The notes beneath the pieces were generated by a model. The model was not told the origin of the DNA. It saw only the letters and a program-made list of their open reading frames with translations, and searched no databases. From positions 933,262 through 997,261 of the forward strand of contig BCIH01000002.1 of NCBI GenBank assembly GCA_002897115.2: DNA of 64,000 nucleotides, in the 5' to 3' direction. The stretch comes from Prototheca cutis (Eukaryota; Chlorophyta; Trebouxiophyceae; Chlorellales; Chlorellaceae). Below are positions 34,335 to 45,608 of this stretch, one piece after another. A program made the position numbers and the translations under genes. Each line of letters starts with the position of its first letter. Position 1 is the first letter of the stretch.

Positions 34335-36855
34335 TCACGTGACGGTGCGGCCATAGGCGATGCCTGCGATGTAGAGGTCCTTGGACCACTTTTCCTTGAC
34401 GTGTTCCGAGGGGAACGTGGACGTGCGCAGCGTCTCCTGCGTCTCGTCCGGCAGCACGCGGCGCGGGATGGAGAGGATGAACGCGGCCTGGTCGGCCGTG
34501 GCGGCCGCGGCGGTGATGCGGTACCCCGCGTCCCAGCGCCGGTGCACGCCTTCGCTGGGGTACTGGAAATCCAGCTCCACGCACTGGTCCATGAACCCCG
34601 CGCCCCGAGACATCACCACCGCCCACTGGCTTCGGCTCGTCGCCATGGACGTGACGTGGAACGCCTCGCGCCATTTCTTCTTGATCCACTCAAAGGGGAA
34701 GGAGTCAGAGATCTTGTAGCTCTGCTGCGTGAACTTGGTGCCCTTGGACATCACCACCAGCGAACTGCCCGTAGATGAACCTGGGTCAGTCGGTTGTTTA
34801 GGGTTTGGAGGCCGGGGTGTCGGTGGGGCATTGGTCTATCAATACGATTGACGGTCAATACACAGAGGACCGCGGCCACGCAAAAGGCCCCCCCCCCCCC
34901 CCCAAAAAAAAGAACATACCGGCAATGGCGGTGATGTAATACCCGCGATCCCACTGCTCCATGATCCATTCCTTTGGCAGGAACGCGTGGGGCGCGACCT
35001 TGTAGGTCTGGTCGCTATACCCAGTCCCCGCATCCATGATGACCGCCCAGAGCTCCGCGCACGCGCAGACGGAGGAAATGTAGAGCCCGTCGTCGTAGCC
35101 TTTTGCGACGTGCACGTCCAGGCGCAGGTTGCTTACGTTGTAGTGGTAACGCTGCTTCATGGGCGCGTGCTTGTTGTACACGCTGATCCACTGGCTGGCC
35201 GGGAAACCCAGGCGCACCTTTTTCCGAGTGCCCGTGGCGTCCTGCAGCTCCTCCAGCTGGCCCCGCCCGCGCTTCTGCCCGACACGCACTGCGTCGTCGA
35301 TGGCGATGGGCCGGGCCGGGGCGGGGGGCCCCAGCAGCGGCTCAAACAGCGCGATCAGCGCCGCGTACATCGGCTCCTCGTCAAACCGCAGGTTCATCAC
35401 CGCCTCCGCAAACACCCGGAACGGGTCGGGCTTGTACCGGCACAGCGCCTCGGCTGATGTCCCCATCTTCTTCCGTGCGACCAGGAAACCCTTGTTCTCG
35501 CCCTGGAAACCCTGCCAGGGCAAACGGCCGCTCAACAAGAACAGCAACGTATACGCCAGGCTCTCCAGGTCGTCGCGGCGGCTGGGCGTGCGCCCCAGGT
35601 GCGCGTGCACGCTCGCGTACCGGATCGTGCCACGGAAGTCGTCGGGGCGCTGGTCGTACCGCACGTGCGCGCGCGTCTTGACGTCCCGCCAGCGCTGCGC
35701 CAGGCCGAAATCAACCAGAAACAGACGGTCAGCGCTCGGCGTGCCGGGCGCGCCCAGCAGGAAATTCTCGGGCTTGACGTCGCCGTGCACAAAACCCTTG
35801 CTGTGCAGCGCCTCCAGAATGTGAATGGCCTCCACTGCAACGCATGCCACAAACTGTGCGCTCAGTTGCTGCCCGTCCTTGTTCCAAATGTCCCACAGGC
35901 TCGACCCCAGCAAGTCCATCACCTGAGGATTTTTTTGGGGGGGTTGGTGGTGGCGGGTGGGGGGTGGAGGTCAGGGCTTGAGCAAGGGACCTCTGCATCC
36001 CTCAACGCACACACACGAAACCACTGCGCACCATGATGTAAAAATTGTTCTGCATGCCCTTGTAATGGATGTGGGGCACGCCGTAGCACTGGCCCAGTGC
36101 ACTGCAAAGCAGGTGACATGGCCGGGTGGTGACAGAGCACATGCGCGTCAGGATGAAATCGATGTATCGATCAATCGCGGCATCGAGTTCCCAGGGCCGA
36201 CTGGCGAGCATGGCCCTCAGCGCCCACCGGCAAAAGCTCCATGTGCCCCACCCCACACAAACTAGACTCACTTGTACACCGCCCATTCAAACGGGGCTCC
36301 ATTAGGCGCGCATCCCTTGCTCGTCTTGTGCTCGAACTTCAGCGCGACCTGCGAGGAGCATGGGGACGCACCGAGGTTTGCACCTTCAAGGGCTCAGCGG
36401 GAACCCCGCTGATTGGTCCAAAGGAACGTTGCCGGATCACGCGAGTCCCTGGGAAGGAACCCCGCTCACTCCACACAACGCTGTTTCTTGGTAGAATATC
36501 GCACTACCCTTGATCATCCCAAACCTCCCCTTCTCCCACGCACCTCCACGGGCTTGCTGTCTTTCGTGCTTCGAGACCGGTTTGCCCGGGTGCCCAGGAA
36601 CACTTGGCCAAAGCCTCCCTTGCCCAGTCTCTTGCCCGTCAGGTACACTGGTGAGTTGGACACCTGGACCTGCAGTGACGTGGCGGGGCAGGGGGCCCAA
36701 GGGGGTGTCCACATGACCGGCTGGCCACAAGGGCTGCTTTCCAAAAGAACGGGCAGCTGCAGCCCAGGCCAGTGGGACCGGGGGGTCTGCTGATCACCAG
36801 GGCCTTGCCCTCCCCCACGGCAGGTCCGTAGGACCTGGCTGAGAACCCCCCGCAC
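34335..36855 (-). CDS. Casein kinase I-like protein kinase, plant MUT9/MLK type
   Basis: Ser/Thr kinase of the plant MUT9-like family, linked to histone H3 phosphorylation and silencing. Phased exons: about 36671-36544, 36272-36348, 36032-36101, 34920-35922 and 34335-34780. Seen: [20 protein letters not shown] (Gly loop), [20 protein letters not shown] (Lys), [48 protein letters not shown] (catalytic loop), [12 protein letters not shown] (DFG) and [20 protein letters not shown]. After the kinase comes the family's C-terminal domain with repeated W-x6-Y-I-T-like units: [31 protein letters not shown] and [17 protein letters not shown]. The start is uncertain. The open frame begins at 36855, but an acceptor-like CTGCAG just before [10 protein letters not shown] suggests a separate upstream exon with the usual basic N-terminus, not identified. 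Confidence 0.88.
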
Positions 36856-38312
36856 AGAATCTCACCCGTGCAGGGCATGCGAGCTCCTCCTTCTCCTCTC
36901 CCTCCGCCACTGCGGGTGGCATCAGGCAGGCCTCCCGGCCCACCGGGCCTCCTTTCTATGCGAGCGCAGGAGTCTGCAAAATGGGAGTCATGACATGGCG
37001 TGGGAACCTGGTCAGGGCCCCTCGTTCCCGCGCAGGCGGAGGGTAACACCGGGCATGGGTGCCAAAACACCGAGGCCACGTGCTCCCGCTTCGCTGCGCC
37101 ATGGGACGCACCGGATGCTCTGCTTGCCTCCTAAGGAGCTCGGTCACGCTCCCGTACGCTATAAAATGCCCCGTTGGCGAGCACGACTGCCCGATCAGGC
37201 CGCTGGGGCCGGAGACCACGTGGGAGCTGGAGCGGCGCACTCGTTCAAACCAGCAGCAGCGTCGCGAGCCGCTGCAGCCGAGATACTTGCCCCGTTATCA
37301 ACATTTGGATGGGCAATGACGGAGTGAGGATTGGGTACGGTGGGGTTGGGTGCACCAGGGATTGGGAATCCCCGGCGAATTTTCGCCTCGTCGGCAGCCG
37401 GGTCTGGACGTCAGCCCAGGGTGACAAAAGAGGCAGTCAATCGGAGATGGCATCCGATCGCTGCCTCTCCAGCCACGCCATTTACAGCACCCTCTTGTTT
37501 GACCGCACAACACACTTTATTCTAACGCAGGAGCGCGCATCATGAACATGGGATTGGCTGAACGGTGTGCGCTCCCCGGCAACCCCAGTTTGTACTCTCC
37601 CGGCTTCTGCCGTGCAATGGTGATCCAGATTCTGTTCGGCGCCGATGGCGGCCTGCGTTCTTCGCTGCAGAACACATTGAAACCTTGTTTTACAGAAATT
37701 GATCGCCAGGCTCTGCTGTTTGCGATGAGGGCACGGGTTGGTTCCATGGGCTGAACACTTGGTTAGTGGGAAGGGATTGTCCTGTTCACGCTGTGCTGGA
37801 GAGGAACTGATGACCCTTGTGCTGCCTTGGCTCTTCTTCGCGTCGGGAGTGTTGGCGTGTTTGCATGGCAGAGTGGAGCGGATTCATCTCGAGAAGTAAG
37901 GGGGGGATCATGTGATTCTGGGTGCAAAACTTGGCTGTCAAGGAGGGGGACAGGAGGGGGAGCGGGGTCATGGAAGCAAACTCACAGCAGGAGGCTCTCA
38001 ACGACAAATCTAGTCGGCAGAAAATAAGGGAGCTGGGCTACGGAGCTGTGGAAAGACGTCATCTGATCATGAACAGGCGGTGAAGGCAGGCGGGCAAGAA
38101 TGCTGGCCCTCCCGCGCTCCTGGCCGTCTGTAATGTACACTCGCACGCGCGCCCGGCGCGCGGGGCGTGACTATTGGCCGCTGCCAAGCTGGGTTGAAAG
38201 AAGCTACGTTGTACTCGCGAAAAAGCCGGTCCCGCCGCACATGGGGCCGACCCGAGAACAAAAATACTGCTGCCGTATCGAAGGCATGGGCGACCGGGGT
38301 CGCACACCGGGG
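36856..38312. other. Region with no confident gene
   Basis: It probably contains the 5' exon(s) and promoter of the MLK-type kinase gene and the 3' flank of the thioredoxin gene. A 70-codon plus frame at 37542-37754 and an antisense frame in the same place have no recognised domain. Confidence 0.4.
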
Positions 38313-39270
38313 TCATGCGCCGGCTGCACCACCCAGCGCCTGCTGCGGCGCGCCGGCCGGTGCGGGCCCCGCATCGTGCGCGGCCATCTCCGCCCGCACG
38401 CGCGCGATCGTGGTGAGGTTCGCGGTGAACGATGCCAGGACGACGTCGTCGCGGACCAGCTGGAACCAGGGAAGCCGGTCCACGCCCAGACGCTCGCATG
38501 TTTCGTTCATGGCTTCGCTGTCGACGTTCACCTGTGGGTTGTCAGAGGTGGGAGGCGGCAGCTGAGCATCAGAGGGGCCCTCGGGAGCGGTCGAGCAGGT
38601 CTCGCCGCCATCTCGTCGTCTCGCCTGACCCGTCCGTCACATCCCCCCCAAGGGAACAACAGAAGGAGCAATCCCCCAAGCCCAATAGCCCACCTTAATG
38701 AACAGGACATGGGGGTTATTTGTCACAATCTGCTGGAACTTGGGGTACAGTCTCCGGCATCCGTTGCAGTAGGGGGCAAAGTAGTTGACAACCACCAACT
38801 GCCCCACAGCTGCCCGGGCCATCGCGGTAGACAGCTGGCCCGGCGTCAGCACGGCATGCAGGTTCGGATAACTTCCCTCCTGCCACCAGCGGCTGTCCGC
38901 CTCCAGGGCCGCGCGTGCCTGCATCTCAAGTTCTTGCCTCCTGCAGCAGGTTGGGCGGTCCGAGGGGCTGGGTGATGGCACCTCGCAGACCGGTCGGACT
39001 GGCCAACTCTCGCGACGATACGCGTCCGACCCACCTTCGGAGCGTCCACGGCACGCCCGCCACGCCCAAACCGCACCTTGCACTGATGCCAACTGGAGTG
39101 GGAGCTTGAGCAGGCGCCTGGGCCGGCAGTACGTTGTTCTGGAGGACAACCTCGGGAGCCGAGCAAGAACCCCTGGGGCTCAGCGCCGAAACGGGAACAG
39201 CCCTGCGGCTCCTCGGGCCCTCGCGGGGCGCTGCAGGACAGAGTCCCAAGCGTATTGCACTTGTGGCCAT
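38313..39270 (-). CDS. Chloroplast thioredoxin-like protein (ACHT/Trx-like 2 type)
   Basis: A redox protein predicted to reduce or oxidise disulfides of plastid targets. Three exons with consistent phase: 39077-39270, 38694-38940 and 38313-38531, 219 residues. The N-terminus MATSAIRLGLCPAAPREGPR with Ser/Arg-rich sequence looks like a transit peptide. The thioredoxin domain has LVVVNYFAPYCNGCRRLYPK, with active site C-N-G-C, then VLFIKVNVDSEAMNETCERL and GVDRLPWFQLVRDDVVLASF with the cis-Pro before W. FTANLTTIARVRAEM resembles the FSCSLAK segment of atypical Cys/His-rich thioredoxins. The C-terminal tail is Ala/Pro/Gly-rich. CNGC is unusual compared with CGPC, CGSC or CGAC and may shift the redox potential; that is inference. 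Confidence 0.87.
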
Positions 39271-39539
39271 GGCCCCTCAAGCCGGGATCGAGGCCTGATC
39301 CTCGCACGCTCGAGCCTCGAGACACTCTTCCCCGCGCGGAACACCGGAATGCACGGCGGGAGACGGAAAAGATTGTGACGGCTTGAACACGCGAAGCGAG
39401 CGTGGAAGTAGAACAATGATTCTTGGGAAATAAAGTGTACTGGATTTCCTCCGCGGCGTGTTGCGAAATTGAACCGAAACGGAGCCACGCGGCAGGTGCC
39501 AAATGGGAGGGCAATCTTATCCACAGGATGCCGTCATCT

Positions 39540-40125
39540 CAGGCACGTCATCAAAGGCATCAAAAGGGGGGGGCATTTTCATTCTTTACAAATGGTTTTC
39601 AGGGCTTTCCTACGCCCACCAACCTCGCTTGCTGCACAACAATTTTTATCTCAAAGCACTGACGCAATGGGCGGGCACCTCTGGGAAGGAGGTGGGCGTG
39701 CCTGCACGCAGTCCCCCTCCGAAGCACCCCCGGAGCACCGTACCCAAGATCGGGCCCTTTGAACAGCGTGGATAGACCTTTGCAGCGCCCGTTCCTTTCA
39801 GAATTATTTATACTAGAGACATTTAGGAGATCAGGAATGGGAAAGAGCACCTGATATTTGCGACTGAAGTGGTTTCACGAGCGCCCGCTACAGACTTGAG
39901 TGTGACTGCGGAAAGATAGGTGACTGCCAGGAGCTGGGCTCTGCCTTGTTTAGAGCCCTCCGTACAACCCCTACCATCTGGGGGGATATTCCTCGTGGTC
40001 TTCCCTCCGCGTTATTATTACATTGGTGTATTGACAATCCAAAGCAGAACACATTTGGTCAGAGAGTTGTACAGGCAGTTCAGCCTGCCCGTGAACTTGC
40101 GCTGCCAGGAACATGAACTAAGTGG
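39540..40125 (+). repeat. Dispersed repeat, copy 2
   Basis: Partner of 13960-14560 in the same orientation, sharing CGCCCACCAACCTCGC, GACGCAATGGGCGGG and CAGTTCAGCCTGCC with interruptions. It ends about 80 bases before the second Fanzor element, so the two could belong to one composite unit here. Copy 1 has no Fanzor beside it. Confidence 0.6.
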
Positions 40126-41171
40126 CACCCCTGAGATTTTGCCTGGATTGTTGCGTTCTTCTTGGGTTTGACATCCAGGCAAAGCTTGTGCATCCTCGAC
40201 CTGGTGCTGATATTGCTGTGGGATCACCGGAAATAGCGACACCACCGCTTCTGATGAGCCGCCAATGCAGAGCAGACTGTGGGTTAGAGTTCAGGTGCCA
40301 TTGCCATGAAAGCCAGCAGAACTGCATACATGCTTGCCACGGTATGACAGGGCCCCCACGTGGGTCCAGGCCAAGCCATCGGCGATGAACGCTGTGTCCC
40401 CAGATGGCCGTGGCATGTTGGGGTGGAGGCAAGCAGGACACCACTGCAATGCCTTATCCCAGCCGTCCTTACGCCATTCCTGGAACGGAACACTGTGCTG
40501 CCTTGCAACGATCCAAGGACCATTGTCTGAGGTGAGAAAGAGTCCCAGGCCGGGAGTTGTAGGCCATGCTTGCAAGGCGAGAAGGTGGTACTTGTCACTA
40601 GCAAGGCGAATCGTGACAAGAAAGCATGGTTGGAAAATGTGGAATACACCTGGATGTGGTGGTTGGGGGGCAGGCCACAGGGCAGCCTGGGATGTAGCAA
40701 TTCCAACTATTTCCACATTGCAGAGTGGGAAACATGTGAAGCCCCCAGGGTGACCGTTACATTGCGTCAGTGGCCGCAGTCCCATCCGTGGCATGTTCTT
40801 TGGCATGTTACTGCAGGGTCTGCACTTTCACACCGCTCGCCAGACTCCTGGCGAGCTCCCAGATCCCCGGCAGGACCCTGGGCTGGTCCTGGTCCCCTGC
40901 TATGCTGCCGCCTGATAGCCAATCCGTCAACAGCTGCAACATTCAATCGGCAAATCCACGGAGGCACCGTTGCACATCTGCGGCCACCGTTGTATGGTGG
41001 TGGGTAGGCGTGCGTGTGTGGACGTGCGCGTGTGGGTGGGTGGCGGGTGCGCTTATGTGTGGGTGCGCATGTGCAGAGTGCGCTTTCACAAGCACGAGCG
41101 CACGCTGCATGCGAGGTGTCAACTGGCTGGGGGCCGCCCAAACCCCCCGGACCAAACATGCCGCTCCGCAG

Positions 41172-41396
41172 ATTTGCTGCAAGTGCCATCACAAAGGGCG
41201 TCTGGTCCACATCGCCAGCACCAACTGGAGCCACTCTGTCCTGCAGTGCCCGGCATGCGGCGTGATCCATCGCCGCGACGACGCAGGTGCAAACATCTGC
41301 TTCCTGGGGTTGTACGCGGTCGTCAACAACACCAACGTCAGGCCTGAGCCTTTTGACAAGAAGCTGGAGACGCCCAAGACGCCAGGGCAGGGCTGA
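41172..41396 (+). pseudogene. Fanzor C-terminal exon, copy B (zinc finger and RuvC-III)
   Basis: After an acceptor CTCCGCAG this exon encodes ICCKCHHKGRLVHI, LQCPACGVIHRRDDAGANI, CFLGLYAVVNNTNVRPEPFD and a short tail, with stop 41394-41396. C-x2-C...C-x2-C is the TnpB/Fanzor finger and RRDDAGAN is the RuvC-III motif with the third catalytic Asp. No RuvC-I or RuvC-II coding sequence precedes it, so this copy cannot make a full nuclease. It shows what is missing in copy A's gap. Confidence 0.85.
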
Positions 41397-41562
41397 GCAT
41401 TCGCCCCTGGCACACCTTTCTTCCTTTGGCATGAGCCATATCGCCGCGGGTTTCGGCCTCCGGGCTGGGGACCGCGGCGACTTCCGCACTTTGAAAAGTG
41501 TCGAGGGTCACGCAATGAATGCATGCCAAGTCTGACTGTGCATTTCTTGGATACCCGCTGGG
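41397..41562 (+). ncRNA. Candidate guide-RNA scaffold region, 3' end of Fanzor B
   Basis: Nearly identical to 9280-9443, with the same hairpin position (arms CGCCGCGG 41442-41449 and CCGCGGCG 41472-41479); the outer base pairing lost one match relative to copy A. Homology stops at about 41562. The next bases, starting CATGAAGCCCGG, would be the guide if this region is transcribed as in known Fanzor systems. Confidence 0.4.
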
Positions 41563-41716
41563 CATGAAGCCCGGAGCATCTTTTTGCCCTCGCGCGCGCG
41601 TGTTTTTGTATGGTGCCAGCAAAATAATTCCATCCATGGCAGATGGTTCGCGCCCGGAAGCATGCATTTCCGTTCAAATGCGCTGTGACAATTCTGGAAC
41701 CCATTACATTTGAAAG

Positions 41717-44700
41717 ATGAGCACAGAGGATCCCGTCACGCTGGAGGCGATCCGGTATTGTTTCCAGGCTTGGTGGGGAGGATGCTTGGGTTTGGCCCTG
41801 CCCTGCCGGAGAGTTGCTTCTTTGGAAACTCACAGCTTCGAGTTTCCACGGCGATCACAGCGGTGCTGCACAGTATTTTACGAAATGACAATGATTNCAG
41901 GTACAAGAGGGGCAGCTTGGAGCTGTTGGAGCAACGGGAGCTGCCCCAGACCACGCGGTACCTTGCCATCCAGAGCACTGGCGATGTGTGGACGGCCATC
42001 CGGGACATGAGCGTGCGGGGGGCGCCAGCCATCGCCATCGCCGCCATGCTGGGTCTGGCGGTGGAGCTGGTGCGCGGCGGCGCGGGGGCGCAGTTTGACA
42101 ATGCCGCCGCAGCGCTGGCCTGGATCGAGGAGCGGCTGGATTACCTCGTCTCCAGCCGGCCCACTGCAGTCAATCTCAGCCAAGCCGCGGTGGCGCTGCA
42201 GGCCAAGACTGCTGTTGTTGCCGCGGAGGCTGTCAACGGGCGCGAGGGTGCTGTAGCTGTCGTGGAGACCGCCATCTCCACGGCAGAGGTCATGCTCGCC
42301 GAGGACATTGCCGCCAATCGAGCCCTGGGAGCGGCAGGAGCTGACGCCCTTGTTTCTGCGGTCCAACACAAACGTCGCCGCGACGCTGCTGTCCCTGGGG
42401 GTGGGTTGCTTGGCTGTTGCTTTTGGGGGGGATGTGGGTGGGTTTGTGGGAAAGGGGCTGTGTGCAACGTCCTGTGGGTCCTTCTGCCAGCAATGGTGTG
42501 CATTTGCATTGCTTGCAGTATACAGCTGCCAGCCCTGATCTCACATTTTACCCCCTACCAAGAAACATTGGATGCAGCCCGGGCACGGTCGGATGACGCT
42601 GGTGTTCATGTGCTGACGCACTGCAACACGGGGAGCTTGGCGACAGCTGGGTATGGCACGGCGCTGGGTGTGGTTCGGGCGCTGCGAGAACGGGGCCTGC
42701 TGGCATCTGTCACGGCCACGGAAACGCGGCCGTACAACCAGGGAGCGCGGCTGACGGCATACGAGATTGCTGCGGAGAGCATGCCGGGCCGGCTCATTGT
42801 CGATTCGGCAGCCCCGGCTCTGATGGCTCTGGGACGACTGGATGCGGTGGTCGTGGGTGCCGATCGCGTCGCCGCCAATGGCGACACTGCCAATAAAGTG
42901 GGGACCTACGCGCTGGCCGTGGCCGCATTCCATCATGGTCTTCCCTTCTTCATCGCCGCGCCGACCACCACACTGGACGCCGCCACGCCTACCGGAGCTG
43001 ACATCATCATCGAGCAGCGCGACCCGCAGGAGGTAACGCATTTCCGCGGCAACCGCATCGCGGCAGACATTCCCGTCTGGAATCCCAGTTTTGACGTCAC
43101 GCCGGCTGCTCTCATCACTGGAATCATCACCGAGAAGGGCGTCATCTACCCCGTTGGTGGTGGGGCGGGAAACAAACAGGAGATTGCCAGGGCAGCAGCG
43201 CCGCCACCGTCGTCGTTGCAGTCATCAAAAAGGTTCGACATTCCTGCTTTCCTCAGCGGCATCGTTGAGGAGAGGAGCAACGATGTTGTTGCCACAGAGG
43301 GCACAACAAATGCGGCTGGAACTCCCGTCGCCACCACAACAACGACCACCGAACCTCCGCCCCAGCCGCCATCTGAGCCGCTGGGAGTGGAGGGCGTCCG
43401 TGCGTACGTGCTGGCGAGGCCCGAACTGGCAGCGCGCCTGGGCATTGACAAGGACACGCCTGTCACAGTCGCGAAACGGTGGGAAATCCGCGAGGTCGGG
43501 GACGGCAACATCAACTTTGTGTACATCGTGCGCGACCCAGGAACAGGCATGGCGCTGTGCCTGAAGCAGAGTCTGCCGTTTGTGCGGCTGGTGGGCCCCG
43601 ACTGGCCGTTGGCGATGGAGCGCCAGGCGGTGGAGGTGGAGGCGCTGCGGACGCAGGCAGCCTGCTGCCCCGCCCACGTGCCCGAGGTGTACGCGTTTGA
43701 CCCGGGGCACGCGGTGGTAACCATGCAGTGCATCCCCCCCCCCCACACCATCCTGCGGGGCGCGCTGGTCCGAGGTGAAATTTTCCCCGACTTGGGCCGA
43801 CACCTGTCCGAGTTTCTAGCCACCACTCTCTTCCACACATCCTATTGGGCCATGGACGCCGATGCATTCGAGTGAGGACTGTAGCTTGCTCGTTTATTCA
43901 TTCATGGTTCTGGCGGTGGTGTTTGTGCACATGCATGTGCTTGTGTGTGTCCCCCCCCCCCCCCCAAACCCCGCAAGCCCGTCCTCATCCCCAACAACAC
44001 CATTAAGGCCCCCCCCACCCCCAGGAAGCAAGTGGCCAAGTTTGCCAATCGGGGCATGTGTGAGCTGACGGAGCAAGTCATCTTTACCGACCCGTACTAT
44101 GATGCGCCACACAACCGGAAACCGGACGGTTTGGACGTCGCGTTCCTGCACACAGCTCCTGCTCGTTCTGCGGCGATAACCCTGCGCCAGGCATTTACCG
44201 CGCGGCCGCAGGCGCTGCTGCACGGCGACTTCCACACAGGTTCCGTCATGGTGACTTCAAGCTCGACGTACGTCATCGACGCGGAGTTTGCGTTCTGTGG
44301 GCCCATGGGCTTTGACCTGGGCAAGGGCGTGGCCAACCTGCTCATCGCCTACTTTGCTGCGCCGGGTCACGACCTCGGTGCGCTGATGTGTGTGTTTTTT
44401 CGGAGGAGATGGTGNCCTTGTTCGGGGGGGAGAGGGGGGGGTCTTGTTTTTGATTTCCTAAGCATGCATGGACCAACACCCCTGAACAACAGACTCGCGG
44501 ACTGCAAAAGCTGAAACAATGATAACAATAACCAGGGGAGGAACGAACATGCGAGCAACGGCGCTGGCTACTGGATGCGGCACGGCAGCTTCTCACCGAC
44601 TTCCTGGCCCGGTTCCGAGAGCTGTGGGCTGCGCAGGGGCCCAAGGGCATGGCCCCCGCCGTGCTATTCCCGGACGCTGCGGCACTGCGGCCGGTTATGG

Positions 44701-44889
44701 ATGCCTTTCTGACAGGCGTGGCCGCCGATGCCGCGGGCTTTGCAGGAGCCGTCATCATCCGTCGCATCGTGGGCATCGCTCGCACCGCCGACTTTGAGAG
44801 CATCGGCGACCATGCACTCAAGTGAGCGTTTGGGGGGCGAGGTGATTGGGTTTGAGCTTGCGTGCACAAGAGGGGAATATCTCTTTCTT

Positions 44890-44969
<80 letters not shown>

Positions 44970-44976
44970 GGGGGGT

Positions 44977-45019
<43 letters not shown>

Positions 45020-45266
45020 GATATTCGATTTGGAAGTGGGCATGCTGCTTTGTTGGTTGGGACCCCCAGCGGTAGGGGCACTGGTTCACTGGCTGCCGGT
45101 TGAGACCGCAAGCAGTACCACGTCCTCAATTGAGAACTCCATTTTCTCGCAACATCCCTGCAGACTGAAGTTGGAGATGGAAGCTCTTCGATTGGCGTAC
45201 CCGCTGCTCACGGGAGATCTGGGATTGCTGGAAGCTATCGACCGGCTTCAGGCTGGCCAGGCGTGA
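41717..45266 (+). CDS. Methylthioribose-1-phosphate isomerase / methylthioribose kinase fusion
   Basis: Two consecutive enzymes of the methionine salvage (Yang) cycle in one protein: kinase makes MTR-1-phosphate, isomerase converts it to methylthioribulose-1-phosphate. Exon 1 is 41717-41754 (MSTEDPVTLEAIR), exon 2 from 41901. MtnA part: KRGSLELLEQRELPQTTRYL, VRGAPAIAIAAMLG, HVLTHCNTGSLATAGYGTAL (catalytic Cys), VVVGADRVAANGDTANKVGT (catalytic Asp) and EVTHFRGNRIAADIPVWNPS. A Ser/Thr/Pro linker (43190-43380) leads without a stop into MtnK: VTVAKRWEIREVGDGNINFV, ALCLKQSLPFVRLVGPDWPL, then LLHGDFHTGSVMV (catalytic loop), VIDAEFAFCGPMGFDLGKGV and a helical C-terminus ending DRLQAGQA. One continuous frame (42550-43860) crosses the junction, so the fusion is not a gene-model artefact. 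Introns include 42375-42540 (approximate), 43870-44030, 44385-44560 and 44823-45163. One N lies in an intron acceptor. Confidence 0.92.
44904..45017 (+). repeat. Long interrupted G tract in an intron
   Basis: About 114 bases of almost pure G with three single T interruptions, directly after a (GT)n run. It lies about 80 bases after the 5' splice site at 44823. It has strong G-quadruplex potential on the transcript. Confidence 0.95.
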
Positions 45267-45608
45267 CGCTGGCCACTCGGATGCCAAGCTGTTTTGAAAT
45301 CTTGCCGGCATGTCGGCAACGAAACTTTCATGCTCGCGCTGCGCACGGTCGCAACGTCGTCTTGCTTGCTCGACTGTGATCATAGTTTGCTTTACTGAAT
45401 GGTCCATGTTCGTGGTGGAGTGAGGATCAGGGCAGGTATCGATTGCCAGCATGTGAGGCCGGCGATACGACACGGGTTGTCGCGAGTCAACCAGGCCTGC
45501 GCGCAGATCAGGGCCCGCAGCCCAGGCATGGTCATGTCCATGGCGACCCAGTATCATGCTGCGATTCAACATGCCGATGTGTCTCGATGCGGGGCGAAAC
45601 ACGAGCCC

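Larger units (their letters stand above)
40207..41562 (+). mobile_element. Fanzor-carrying element, copy B, internally rearranged
   Basis: Its left 220 bases (40207-40440) match the left part of copy A moderately (for example AAGCCATCGGCGATGAACGC against AAGCCATTGGCAGTGAACTC). Its right 550 bases (from about 41010) match copy A almost exactly. The middle, 40441-41000, shows no similarity to copy A's RuvC-I to RuvC-II coding region, so most of the protein is replaced or lost. The right part keeps the intron preceding the zinc-finger exon. It looks like a non-autonomous derivative, or a chimera of an old and a recent copy. A minus-strand frame in the middle (40291-40806) has no recognised domain. 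Confidence 0.65.

Noticed and set aside
40291..40806. Minus-strand 171-codon frame inside Fanzor element B as a possible transposase
   Set aside because: No DDE, HUH or recombinase motif is visible and the composition does not differ from neighbouring non-coding DNA.
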